A DNA stretch of 64,000 bases from Vanessa cardui. Its lineage: Eukaryota; Arthropoda; Insecta; Lepidoptera; Nymphalidae. The stretch is from positions 7,378,001 through 7,442,000 of the forward strand of contig NC_061126.1 in the NCBI RefSeq assembly GCF_905220365.1. The letters are read 5' to 3'. Each line of letters starts with the position of its first letter. Position 1 is the first letter of the stretch. Below are positions 12,901-25,250 of the stretch, piece by piece. Position numbers and translations under genes: made by a program. The notes under the pieces were generated by a model, which saw only the letters and a program-made list of their open reading frames with translations, was not told the DNA's origin and searched no databases.

Positions 12901-15370
12901 ACAGAAATATGACAAAATTATTAGTAGATATTATTCGTACAAGATAGTCTTAGCTACTAAGGTACCTTTTCTAGCTTTATCATCTAAATATTTAACGGTA
13001 ACAAACTCAACTAACGTCCTCATGTGTCCGTAACATCATTAACTAATCATAACATTATATCGATAGTCAGTTTGTGGAAAAATATTCATATTTTACATCT
13101 AGTATAAATTTTACCAAATTTATGAACTGGTAATATTCATAGTTAAGTATATCTCATAGTGTAAAAAACTCAATGTCCTTCCAAACATAATCTAATCTGC
13201 ATATTATGCACATTACAAATTAAATGTTTATAATTAAACGTTTCCGTTAAATCGGAATTCAAATATAGTGCATATATTAAACAAATGAAGAGCGAAATTA
13301 AATATTGGACAATCTGATATGTTCAGTGAAGTGTTTCCGTTACTGATATTTCTCATTAAGCAGTTTATTTAGTGTTCGATAAAAAATCTATGTCCGAAGG
13401 GTGGCCGGTGTCCGCGGAAGGGTTGCTCACTTTTCCCTGAGGGAACTGAGAAAGTGAAGCAAACAAGCAGATGGTCGTAGCTTCAATTACATAATAAACA
13501 GTTATCGTATTCAAATGAGAGTGCATCAATATTGGATCTAAGTCTTCGTAAAGCTCAGTTCTCAATTCAAAAGCAGATCTTTAACTGAATAAACTGATAA
13601 AATTACCAAATTGTTTATTATCTAATTTAATTTAAACATAGAATTTATTGCTTAAAATATTTTATTGCTGGGTTTTCTATACTTTGTAAAATATATTTAT
13701 AAATATTGGTTAAGGCTAAGAATACAAACACACTGAAAACGAAAGTATTAACAGAGGAAGTACATTTTGTGAAGTCACTGGAGCAGTGGGTAATGATAAT
13801 TGTCTGTTAAGACTGCATCCATCTAGTCGTTTCTATAGAATTTTGTTACCAAAAAACAAAATCAAATACAATACTTCTTTATATTTACCGTCCATTGCTG
13901 ACTGAGTTTAATGTGAAAAAGGAGGGAAGGTTCTAAAGCAGCGATCAACAGCGATATGAAATATTCTCAATTTGGCGGCTAAGTCTGTTAATAAAAGTAA
14001 AGACCACGATGCGCTATGTACGTAACGGTGCATTAGTGACTGAGTCACAGGGAACTGACCTAGCATGCTACAGAGTGCATTGACGCCGCCTCCGACGCAT
14101 TTATCACCAGCATGCCTTTGAGATAATGCATAACATGCATTTTTTGTGATGAATAAGACATCTGTTTACATGTCAATGTTGAATAAATTCCAAGTTCAAA
14201 AGCCCCAGATTCTATTAATCGCAGACGACCGAATCATTTATTCCATTTCAGCGTGTGCCTTGCGGAATAATGTAGAAGACACACTTATGTATTAATGTAT
14301 CTTATAACGATTTTTTTAAAGTGTATACCTAATGGTATTTTACCGTATTCAATGGAATTGGTAAGAATGATTTAGTATTTATTTATTTAAACGAAAACTA
14401 TGTAAAAGTATAATATATATTAGAAGATTAATTAGTTTATTACAAATTCGTTATTTGATTTTTTGAAGGAAACATTAATCGCATTTCAATTAAATAGACG
14501 TGTTATTAAAACTTTAATAGTTGCCTAAGCGTTTAATTATGAATTATTACATATTCACATAATTATAGCATGTTCGTGGGACACTTAAAAGATTAGATTG
14601 TTACATATATTTCTTTATTTATATGATATTTAAAGTAACCAAACTTTGTCATTAAATGCTTAATAGAGTAAGATCAAGTATGAATAATATCTCTATCGAA
14701 TTATTACTTACTTACATATATCTCTGTATACATCTACGGAAATTTTATTATCAATATAAAAATAATCTTGAAATCGTCAACTTGACCGTAATTCGTATGA
14801 TCCGAGCAAGGTTCGGAATGGTGATAAGACGTCTGTTTCACAATAGCAGAATTATTTGCGGCGGAGGGCCCGTCGCCTTGAGATGCGCGCCACAAACAAC
14901 TGCGAGGTCTGCTGAAATGTTACACACTCGTGCACACAAGTGAAATACGCGGCCTGTATAAATATTTAATAAGCGAACGATGGCTGTAAACAAAAGGGTG
15001 CCAATAGTAAATTTAAAAACAAGGAATTGATGTTGGCATCACTTATAAAAAGTAATTCGTTCATAATCTTGCATTTAACTAATTTGCCTCAAATATGTTA
15101 TTCAAGATACTTTGTCCCTTTTGACTGTATTAACGAACGGTCTCTCACTACAAAGCCTAAAACAGCGGAGCTATTCATTGAGGAATTACATTAATAACTG
15201 ATAAATAAGAGTTGCATGTACAAAAGTACACACAAGCCTTCCGTGATCCAGTTGTGCCCTGTCTACTGTTTCTTTTAAGGACAACATATGTAATAGATAT
15301 TATATCAAAATAATTACCTTATAGACTACACGATAGTTTCATAAAAAGTAGCAATATTGATGGTATGTGC
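7000..15370. other. Gene-free AT-rich stretch
   Basis: I see no coding gene, RNA gene or clear transposon here. The ORFs are short and not supported by composition or splice sites. The one specific site I could pick out is the ecdysone-element-like palindrome at 8074-8090. Confidence 0.55.
8074..8090. promoter_or_regulatory. IR1 ecdysone response element match
   Basis: ACAGTTCATTGAACTGT is a perfect palindrome around one central base. Its core AGTTCA-T-TGAACT fits the EcR/USP inverted-repeat consensus RGKTCANTGAMCY at every position. Occupancy is inferred only. Confidence 0.5.
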
Positions 15371-16212
15371 ATACGTGACACAGCGCGTAGCGAAGGGCTT
15401 TCAGCGGCGAGTATACCTCGCAGTGCGCACACGCCGGTTAGGTATACGTAAGTGGGTCAATGGCAATGCGTGACGCTGACGCGGCCCTTTGCGCATGGTT
15501 TTCCTTGAACTGATGCCGGTAGCAACACTGAATTAATTCGCTCCCGTTTCTCCGCTAAATTTTAAGATATTTTTCTCGAACGTTCTACGACTTGTGAACA
15601 ACAATTATGAATACCAGCTACGTTTTTATTTTTTAACTATGCGTGGACGCCTATATAGTAGAATATGTAGTATTTGTATCTTGCTGCTGCTATTTTGTTC
15701 ATTTAAGTTTAACTAAGAATATTTTACATTACACTACAAGACATGAATATATGTTTTAGTTTGCACCTTCTACAGTTGTATGACAAATGACAAAATAAAA
15801 ACAATAGTTTATTTGATAATTGTAACTTTATCAAATGTACTCTTTAGTTTTTTTTGTTATAGAATGTGTGAGTAAGTACAACTATAATGTGCAGAATGGA
15901 ATCCCAATGAAAACTACATAGCGATATTATAATTACGTTTTTTTATATAAAACAATTTTACGAAAACAAAAACAACTTAGAATGTGTAAATTTTATTAAT
16001 AAAACAATGCTGATTAATTATATCTTTTTGTCTTAATAACAAGGATAGCAATAAGATAAGATAATTATTTACAACTGACGTTTTACCTTGACGGTAGAGT
16101 TTATTAAAATTGTTTAAATTTAATTTAATGTTTAAAAATAAAACTAACGAATATTGTTATTGAATGTTAAGCCTATTACATATTATAAATTATATACATA
16201 ACATACTGAGCT

Positions 16213-16500
16213 GAGATGGCCCAGTGGTTAGAACGCGTGCATCTTAAGCGATGATTGCGGGTTCAAGCCCAGGCAAGGACCACTGAATATATATGTGCTT
16301 AATTTGTGTTTATAATTCATCTTTTGCTCGGTGGTGAAGGAAAACATCATGAGAAAACCTGCACGTGTCTAATTTCATCTAAATTCTGCCACATGTGCAT
16401 TCCACCAACCCGCATTGGAACAGCGTGGTGGTGGTATATGTTTCAAAGTTCTCTTTAATGGAAGAGTAGGCCTTATCCCAGCAGTGGGAAACTGACTGGC
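16213..16500 (+). mobile_element. tRNA-derived SINE, copy 1
   Basis: The 5' part is a tRNA-like head with an A box (TGGCCCAGTGG, 16217-16227) and a B box (GGTTCAAGCCC, 16260-16270). The body contains conserved words such as TGCTTAATTTGTGTTTATAA and GCATTCCACCAACCCGC, ending near CCCAGCAGTGGGAAACTG. The same arrangement recurs at 38106-38300 and, reversed, at 52240-52545, so it is a dispersed family. The tRNA-like head lacks a proper acceptor stem and is not a functional tRNA. Confidence 0.85.
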
Positions 16501-17159
16501 TGTCACTTTACACTCATACATAACTAAAGTACTATCTATGTTCATGTAACTGTTAAAGCAGGATAATTCTTCTCTTGCGAGGTAAATGAGTAAATGATCA
16601 TGACATATGTACTTGCTAACTAAGGTCAATAATGTCTTCTTCCCATTTATATTAAGATAAATACCTTAACTTATACCGATTACAATTACGTATACATTAT
16701 GTATGAAGTAATTTATCGATGATTTACATGCGTGATATTATCAGTGGTTACTGCTCGTGGGTATCTGAGAAGGTCTGGACAACCTTAAACCGCAAGGCCC
16801 TTTGATTCGCTATCAAAACAACTCAATGTAAAAATAAGAAAACAAACTATCTTTATACAAAGTTAATATAAATAAAATGCTTTGATGATAACGCTATGAA
16901 TAAATATAATCTAGCTTTCATTTAGAGAAAGTATACGAAATTTTATGCTAATTTTAAATTCACAGATTTCTTGAATCATGCAATTATTTAAAGAAAACGT
17001 TTCATATTTATGAGATCTTTATTTCACATAGACTAAAAGGCGAAAACTTCACTCATGATCAAAAATTATCTACAATACGCTTGAAGGTACAGCCTACAGC
17101 GAGCCGACAGTGGTGGATACTTTAAATGCATTATAACGTTTATGATAATAGCAATAAGG

Positions 17160-17179
17160 GCTACACGTCTACGTGTAGC
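17160..17179. promoter_or_regulatory. Perfect 9-bp palindrome with ACGTG cores
   Basis: GCTACACGT and ACGTGTAGC are exact inverted copies separated by CT. Each arm carries an ACGTG word, the core used by bHLH-PAS factors. It lies at the start of a GC-rich patch that has another CACGTG near 17235. Confidence 0.4.
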
Positions 17180-18934
17180 GGTGCGTAGCTTAGTTCGTAT
17201 TATTCGCGAGCGCAAGGTTAAATTGCGCAAGCCTTACACGTGTCGCTCGACGCGACCTCTTCTGAACACTTCCGATTCGCATGCACAACTACTTTTGAAT
17301 ATTTGAAAGGCGTGACTGCTTCTTGTACCATAAAATTATCGATATTAACTCTATGCAAACTTATACATTGATTGAATTGGTTAACTTTTAACTTATACTT
17401 ATTTTTATATTACGATCTAGATGGGAATCGTCCATTAACCAAGTATTCCATAGTCAAACATCAATGCTGTATATTAATTACAGTCCTTCGGTGGCTGAAC
17501 CATTGTCAATTCCCATAAAGAGTAGTTTTTACTTCCTGTTCTTATCAACGTGTGGCCTCGCTGGTATGCATTTCTAAAACAAATATTAACCTAAAAAACT
17601 AATTACACAACATTGTTACTTATTAGCAACTATATTTGTTTAATTTCTTTTTTAGAAGTTTATAAATAAAATGTCATTTAAGACGATTAAATGGAGTATA
17701 TTATTTTGATGTTTTATAATATCGTACACATATAATCAATAGGTACGTATATATATTATTGTTCATTAAGATAAAAACTTTGCTGTAATACTCGATATAC
17801 TAGTACACATGCAAACTGTCGCTGACCTGAATAATAATCGCCAGCCGTTCGTAGTCCACCGTAGCGCCACGTAGCGTAAAGTCGTAACCGCCTGACATTA
17901 TGAAAGCAATTGTGACAACGAGCGAAAACAGATAAGATATTTCTATTCTTAAATTAAAAAAGATACACTATTTTTATCTACTTATATCGTTTTAAGCCCG
18001 ACGACCCACGCTTATGCAAAACCGTCGACATGCAAATGTCAGAAAAATTGTTACAATTTAGTTACATTAAATTGTATCTTCGATGCTTTCAACAAGAACC
18101 CGTTTTTTTTCACACCGTTTTTAATTATTTTACAAACACTTCTTTTACCAAAATAATTAAAAAAATAGTTCATAAAAGAGCTCTGTACCTAATTGAGGTA
18201 AAAAAAAAACTAATAATCAATATAAATAAAGGAAAACAACACATTGTTTACGTGGCAAAGTGAAAAATTGAACAAACAGGTTCTACAAGGCAACATGAGT
18301 AGTCCGCCGTGAATCCATGGTCAGTTAAATAAATATTGGTACTACGTATATTCTGGATCCGTGCGTCACGTGATCCATCAGTGATGACAACCTATAACGA
18401 GCAATATTCGACATCTTTATTGCACTGCTCTTGTAATAATTGCCATATTGTTCTGACCTATTTTTAGGGCATCATCATCCAATTGATGTTTATGATGTGG
18501 TATTTTACTTTTTAAGATAACGTACACACAGATATCGCAAATACTGACGTCGAGTATAAAAACATTAACAACAATACAAATAATTTAGTCTGTAATAAGT
18601 TTAAAAATATATATACATATCCTTTTTGATACATTTTAAAATCATAGCAATATTCAAGGTTTTACTAAAAAAATAGAATCAAATTATCGTTATCTTGTAT
18701 TTATGCAAGTACAGGAAAACCTTCAACGCTATTGGTACCTACGTAATGTGACTTTAATATTAAATTAATCAGTATTGCAGGTCAACTACTTTTAGCCGAA
18801 GCCCTTCACTAATACAAGCGCAGTGTCACTAATACTAACGCAGAAATGAAACAAACAACATCAATGTAGTTGTTTCGTGTAGACTGTAGACATGGCAGCA
18901 CACATACATAGTGAAGACTTTGTTTTGCTGTTGA

Positions 18935-19066
18935 GATTCGCGCGTGGTGTTGCGCAAGCGCCTACTGGAGGCCATTGACTCGGTGGACGTGCGTGGCCGC
19001 CATGTTGGCGGCGCGGGCGCGGTAGTAGTGGAACGCGAATCTAGCCGCTTCTGCGCGCTTTCGTAA
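18935..19066 (+). other. GC-rich stop-free frame overlapping a YY1/Pho-like site
   Basis: A 43-codon stop-free frame with high third-position GC runs between TGA (18932-18934) and TAA (19064-19066), with no ATG. It contains the 17-bp palindrome GCCGCCATGTTGGCGGC at 18996-19012. The reverse strand of this palindrome reads AACATGGCGGC, the canonical YY1/Pho core-promoter word. I favour a regulatory patch or unspliced-out exon fragment; no protein family is recognised. Confidence 0.3.
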
Positions 19067-20539
19067 CCAACGTGTTTACGGCCGTCGTCATTAGGAACTT
19101 GCTTCGATTACTGTACGATAAGTAGATGCACTGGTATCCATATATTGGATTACTATATATCTCTGTAAAGAATATTATCCAAATTTCGGAGATGTCGGGT
19201 ATTATATGTCGCTTATTGTTACTGCAAATACCTACCACCACGGTAGGCCATAATAAAATGATAAGTAGGTACGCGTCTTAAATCCCTATAATTCCAGATT
19301 TTAATATTAAAGACAAATTCTTACATTTAAGTAAGCACTTTTTGTCAATTCACGAAAGAGCTCATAGAAACGTAGTCGAAATTAATCTTCACAGTTTATA
19401 TTGTAGGTAATTTGAGAAATAGTTGTAGGTATATTTTTTTAGTTAAATGGTAAAGGTTCTGTCGATATAAATTAATGAAAACAATGTCTTGTGTCTTTAA
19501 ATAAAATAAGCAATATTAAAAACTTATATAAAAACTCTGTATTCTTTACAATATCATAATTATTCCCGCCGAATACAGTAATGCTACTAAGTATCTACAT
19601 TGTACGCTAATAGTCTGCAAAAACACGCTTCTCTAAATTGTATCTTTTTCGATAGATACTCTACGGAATAATCACGCAATAACACTTTATTTTATTAGTA
19701 TAGGTATAAAAAAACCAATATGTCGCAAAGTTCTACAAGTTTTCAGTTCTAATAGTGCCTAATCCATTTTCCTCGGTGTACATTGCGCAAGAATATTCGC
19801 GAATAGATAACGAAATAGGTACGGAGCTGTGCCCCTCCGTCCTCTTGCGAAGTCCGGTCCACTCCGAGCGTCTTTGTCTATCTCCCAACGGCGCTATATT
19901 GCCGTCGCACTCCAACGCTGTGACATAGATACCAGTATGTACAGTTGCGAAACAACGCGGATTATATAGCAGGTGGAATGTATCACAAACTTGTTTAAAT
20001 AAGTGCTTTCACATGCTAACGAATATATAAGTATTATAATGAATTAAACTATATAAAGACATTGGTGCGATACGAATAAATTAATGAGCAAAGCTACTTT
20101 CTTCGACACAGATTAGTTTAAATGATACGCAAATACGAGTTATAACTACTAAAATTTAAAAATGTTAATAGCCAAGATATTTAAAAGTAGTAAGTCTTCA
20201 TAATTAGATGAAGGCATACGAAGTCGTTCAGTGACAAATGAAATTGGTTTATTGAATTTTATCTATCAGGTGAAACGAGCGTGAAGAAGCCGCTTGCAAA
20301 CTTAGAATTATTCATTCGGAGGCGGAGTTCGCGGCATCCAATACAGCTAGACAAAGGACGCATGCGCTGTGATCCTAGTCCACAGATTGCCGCGGCTAGT
20401 TTCGTGCGTGAGCTTGATTCCCATTTTTATGTGAGCGGCCGCGTGTCACGCCAACGATACCGATAAGATAAGAATAATCGATATTTTCGCGCGATTTCCT
20501 CGCTGGACACACGAAAGGTCATTCCGCAAAATAAACTTC

Positions 20540-23500
20540 CACTTAACGAGTATAAATATATATTTAAATTTAGAGAAAAAATAATGTATGCTTTATCGGT
20601 ATTTATTAAAACAATTAAGGATATATTAAAAAATATAACAATTTTTATAGTCCTCCCTGAAAATGTAAACTAATTATTACAATCAATAACTTCGTACCCG
20701 CAATCAGAGTAATTTTTTATAATTACCTAGGAACGTTAATCCAAGACACGAAAATGAATCTAAAAAAACGAATCAGTTAATATTTTTTGTAAAATACCTC
20801 TTACTTTAGTGCCAAATTGGACGCGTTTATACCAAATAAATTGTAACTAATACACCATTAAAAATATATAATAATACATAGGTATACAATATATAATAAT
20901 AATTCTACGACATTAAGTACTAGTCTATCAATCCGCATTGAGTTGATTTGGTTGACTGATTTTCGTTGTTACCCATTTAAAAAAGAAATATTCAATTAAA
21001 TCTAAGTAAAATTTAATTTTCACAACTGGCTGTATCTTTTCACTAATTACCAATATCATTTCATACTGTATACTTTTCTAAGAAAATTATACAATTTCCG
21101 ATTTTTCATAGGTATTTCATATTAGGAATGATAAACTTAAAAATTATTAAATAGGAATATATCCATAAAATGTTCTTTTTTCTTATGATATATGAGACTT
21201 GATGTATTTTTGCCAGAAGCTTCTGTCATTAATAAACATAAACAACACCATTAGTAGATAAGCCGTCTCTTAGTTTCGATTGCCAAATGAAATAGCAGTG
21301 ACCCCGAACATGTGTTGAAAATCCTGAATTCTTTCATCACGTCCGTAACAAGCCGTGTCAATGGTAATGATTGCGGGTTCATTAATCAATCAATTATATA
21401 TTTAGTCCCAAACTAAAAGTTTCTAGCAAACCTTAGTGCGTTTATCAATCATTAATCACTAAGCTTCCGTAACATCCATTATTTTTTTCTCTTTTAATTT
21501 AGTATGAGTTATGACTAATGTTTAACTGTTAAATCTAACCAAGAGGGTCATGTTTAAATCGAACTTGGTGATATTTATGTAATTACAAAACTGTCCCAAA
21601 GTTATCTATTGTTTAAATTTCATCACAATTATGCAAAGATTTTTTCTTTAAGTGTCCATACAATTATAAAAGAAATATTATTGGGAAACATTCGAACTCT
21701 TGAAGATATAGGTATTGACTTTTATTTTCAACAAGGTAATGATCAGTTATTAATAATTTAATAACTAGTGTATATAACGTTATGTGTTATAAAAGCAAAA
21801 TAGCTGTCACTTACTGACCCATTAAACGAGCTCTGCAAAGTCTACAAACTTGAAACGGACATATGTTCTATTGACTTTTAGCTGCTTGTTAATATTTTTT
21901 GGATGTTCGACCAGGTTAGGGTAAAATGGGGTGTCAAATGTTTTATAAAATCGATAATGGACGTCGACGAAGACATAAGCAGCGTTTACTTTTACAATAC
22001 ATTTTTAATGGAATATTTGAACATGATACAATACAGCTCACTTATAAATCTTTTTAAAACCAAACTCGGTGACCTTTATTTTCAAACCTGAATTGTCCTA
22101 AAAATTTTATGATTATGCCGAATCATGAATTGGGTTAAATTACTTTTTTCTAACAAAAAGCTCTACTGAGTTTAAGTTGATGATGAATATTAGTCAATTA
22201 TTACTTTTTCCTGATGCAATTGAAAAAAAATATTCACTTTCATTCAATACTAGATTCATTAATATTTAAAGTCAAATGATTGAGATTCAATTAATTGGTG
22301 TAGCTTTAGGTACGTATCGCGTGATCGTTGATGAATAAGAAATAAAATTATTCAAGAACAGGTTTTTGTCTTAAGTAGTATTATTATATTTACAAGAATT
22401 TGCTAACCTTTCACACAGTCTTTTTTCACTTTTAACTTAGCGACATCCTTTTTCGCCCAATTTTAAATATCTGTCATGGCTCGTCATTCAACACTTACTT
22501 AGTTTAAATAGACAAGACCTACCCAAACGTATAATATAAAAGCGCAACGGTACTTAACAGACTTAAATAAGCTTTAATGTTTTTACTCTTTACCTATATT
22601 TAGTATCATAAATTTAACGATTATACTAACCCGCTGTACAAACATTATAAAACAGTGGTGCTGATTTAAAGTTGTTTTCAGCCATGTGTTACCAATAAAG
22701 TGTGAGTAATTAGTGGTAATATGTGGTAGAGATTATATAGGTATGCAGAAGGAGTTACCTAATGGTATACCTATACACTATAATATTGAATAACACTTAC
22801 ACTCATATATCCTCCTAGGTTTTTATTTGAAAATGTTAACCTAAATTTAACGCCATATATTATTTATTGACATATTAAGTGGAGATCTTGGTATTGTCAG
22901 ATAAGTAAAGAACGTCCGTTTACGTGATTATGACTAGATATATGATCCGTTTCAAATTAGAAAAGTAAATCGCAGCCAAGTTGGCGGGAAATCTCGCTAT
23001 TCCGATATGTAGCGAGTTTTTTATCGCATTTTTTCGATGCTTAAACAGGTTGGGACAGAGTCGAACTCTACGTCGTTAAACATTCTGTGAAATTTTACCG
23101 AAACTTTCAAATAATATAACGACGCAAACGAGCCGCCGAGCTGGTAACATTTTGTTTACATTTTTTTTTTATTTTAAATACATGTACAGGACACTTTGTG
23201 TAGGTATCAAATACAGCTATTGAATTATCAACAAATTTATATTCGCGTTTTGTAAAAACTCCACTGTAAATAGTTAAGTAATCTTATTACGGATTAAATC
23301 TTCGGAGCGCACGCTAACAAAAACAGTGTAGAAATACTCGAGTTAAACTAGCTGAGGCATTGTCGCCGGCGTTAATTCGGTCGGATCACGATCACGCACA
23401 ATCCGCCCCGCGGTTCTGTTGAGTTATTTAATAGTATTTTTTGTGCGGTGGCGGGCGATTGCGCTCCGCCACCCTTGGGCTTCGCGCAAAAAACCCTCCG

Positions 23501-24340
23501 CTCACAAATACTTAGAATGTTGTTTTGGAGGCGAGAGGGGGGTAGGGCTCGTTGGGCCGCGGAGATCGCTATCGCACGCACCTACTGCACGCACTATCCT
23601 AGTGCCCACTTAATTGTTATGTATGCCGCGAGCACAAATTCGTTTTACCTTCATGACGAAACTGAAAGTCAAAGACTTTGAATAAACACTTGCCACTATA
23701 CCTATTATTTGTGTCGAATATGTACTTCCGATTAAACTTAATATAATAAACCAAGATTTCTTTCAAAAAGATAAAAGATAGACAGTATATATAGATAGAC
23801 ATATATCACACAAAATATAAATAAATTATAAAAAAGTAGAGTGGAGTATAATAATTTTCTATAAAAGCACAGCCTTCATATGCCTACATTTCATCTTCAT
23901 TGTATCTAAATAATTAATTAGTTACCCGCTACCTTTAGAAATATTATGATATAATATGAATCTTTTAGTACTAAACACCAACATACCTTACCTTATGATA
24001 ACCTTACTTTCTAGCTTACACTTCATTTTTATTACGTTTTCTTAATATTTCTGAAAATCTCTGGAAACATTCGTCTGAATAGTTTAAGCGGCCAAATTAC
24101 CGCTTTAACTATTTAGACGAATACGAACTCGTATGGGACGAAATTTGATTTTTGTTGTTCCGAGCTTGATTTAATTAAGAAAGGTATATTTTATTCTACA
24201 GCATGTGTACGTAAGCTTATCGAAAATTTCAAAATAATGTATTTTGTTTAGATATTTAAAAGCATGAAGAAAGAAGTTTCTATATTAATTCCTATTTCAT
24301 GAAAAAATAGCTAACGATACATATTTGGGGATTACTGCAC
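20540..24340. other. Gene-free AT-rich stretch
   Basis: I see no coding gene. A GC-rich patch at about 23340-23620 opens several overlapping ORFs on both strands, the usual artefact of GC-rich DNA. An imperfect hairpin lies at 24069-24122. Confidence 0.5.
24069..24122. repeat. Imperfect 23-bp hairpin with 8-nt loop
   Basis: The arms 24069-24091 and 24100-24122 pair over 23 positions with one G-U pair and one U-U mismatch if transcribed on the plus strand. The loop is CCAAATTA. It resembles a very short miRNA-like stem but matches no miRNA I know. Confidence 0.6.
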
Positions 24341-25250
24341 AAAAATGCGTATTGGTCGCGTGTGCGTGGCACGAGAAAGTAACGGGGGACGCTCATTAAG
24401 GTAAAAAGCCGAATGCAAACGCCAACTAATGGCGAATTACACGAAGGGGAACTGCTCGACTCTGACCTGACTGCTTTACTTTTACCATACTCTTCACGTT
24501 AAAAATAAAAAAAACAAAAAATCTGACTATTTTCTGTCATTTAAAGTAATATATCTATCAATTAAACCTATTTGATTTTATCTACTGTTCAAAATGATCT
24601 AATTAGAGAAAAGGTCAAGTTGGAAACATTTATTTATATAAATTCAATTACTTTTCGAATTGTACCAACCCAACTAAAACAGTAGGTCCGTATTAAGTTA
24701 TACTAAGTTCAAAAGTTATAACTCATCGCAAACATGCATGGTAGACTTGCATCGAGGCACGGCGGTGGGTCTGGGGGGCGGGGGCGGAGGCTATCAGCAT
24801 TTCGGCGCGTCTGCGTACCCCGCCCCACACCGCGCCGAATTCGCCCTGCACCTCACAACCCGCGACGCTCCCCTCCTTGCGCCGTGCTAACCTTGAAAAT
24901 AGTTTTTACTGACATGAGGGTATTCACCCCGAACCCGAATTCCGAGTCACGTTGCACACTGGCGGTTTCCTCGCGGTGCATCAAAAATTCTAATAGGAAT
25001 TCTAGCTTCGATCGGGAAATCGTGTCGTGTGGTGCGGCATGTGAGTTTACGCGGACAGCGTCAGGCAAAGGATATTTGATTATGTTATGTTTTTTTAGTC
25101 AAGTCGTGAGCTCTGTTCGCTTTATGTGCAGGAGTAAAAAAGTGGAATTGCTCGTGCATTTATACATCCACATTCTATGTATAACCCTTAAATGTAGACA
25201 GACAAGTGTTTCCAATGGATTTATTAGGTAAACCTATAAGCACATAATTA
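24340..25250. other. GC-rich island in AT-rich DNA
   Basis: Between about 24730 and 25080 the DNA is strongly GC- and CpG-rich compared with its surroundings. It contains a 165-codon frame (24734-25231) whose product is arginine/proline-rich and looks out of frame. It also contains a shorter frame with better codon bias (24738-24890). This could be a promoter or 5' exon of an unrecognised transcript. Confidence 0.4.
24738..24890 (+). other. Candidate 50-codon small ORF, glycine-rich
   Basis: This frame starts at the second of two overlapping ATGs and ends in TAA. Third positions are about three-quarters G or C. The product has a six-glycine run followed by YQHFGASAYPAP, a composition seen in the low-complexity N-terminal parts of insect transcription factors. 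No domain is visible and there is no good splice donor before the stop, so coding status is uncertain. The overlapping longer frame starting at 24734 is less convincing. Confidence 0.2.

Larger units (their letters stand above)
15370..20540. other. Gene-free stretch with GC-rich patches
   Basis: No gene is recognisable. CpG-rich patches occur at about 15375-15500, 17160-17290, 18900-19070, 19790-19930 and 20270-20470 in otherwise AT-rich DNA. One SINE lies at 16213-16500. The patches could be promoters or enhancers of a transcript whose exons I cannot identify. Confidence 0.5.

Noticed and set aside
16217..16285. tRNA gene
   Set aside because: A and B boxes are present, but no proper cloverleaf closes and the same unit recurs with a SINE body at 38106 and 52240.
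23372..23681. Overlapping small genes on both strands
   Set aside because: Three overlapping frames arise from one GC-rich patch; none has coding-like composition or splice context.
24734..25231. 165-aa protein-coding gene
   Set aside because: The product is Arg/Pro-rich, then AT-rich and unlike any domain; it looks like a chance frame through a GC island, and the nested frame from 24738 has better codon bias.
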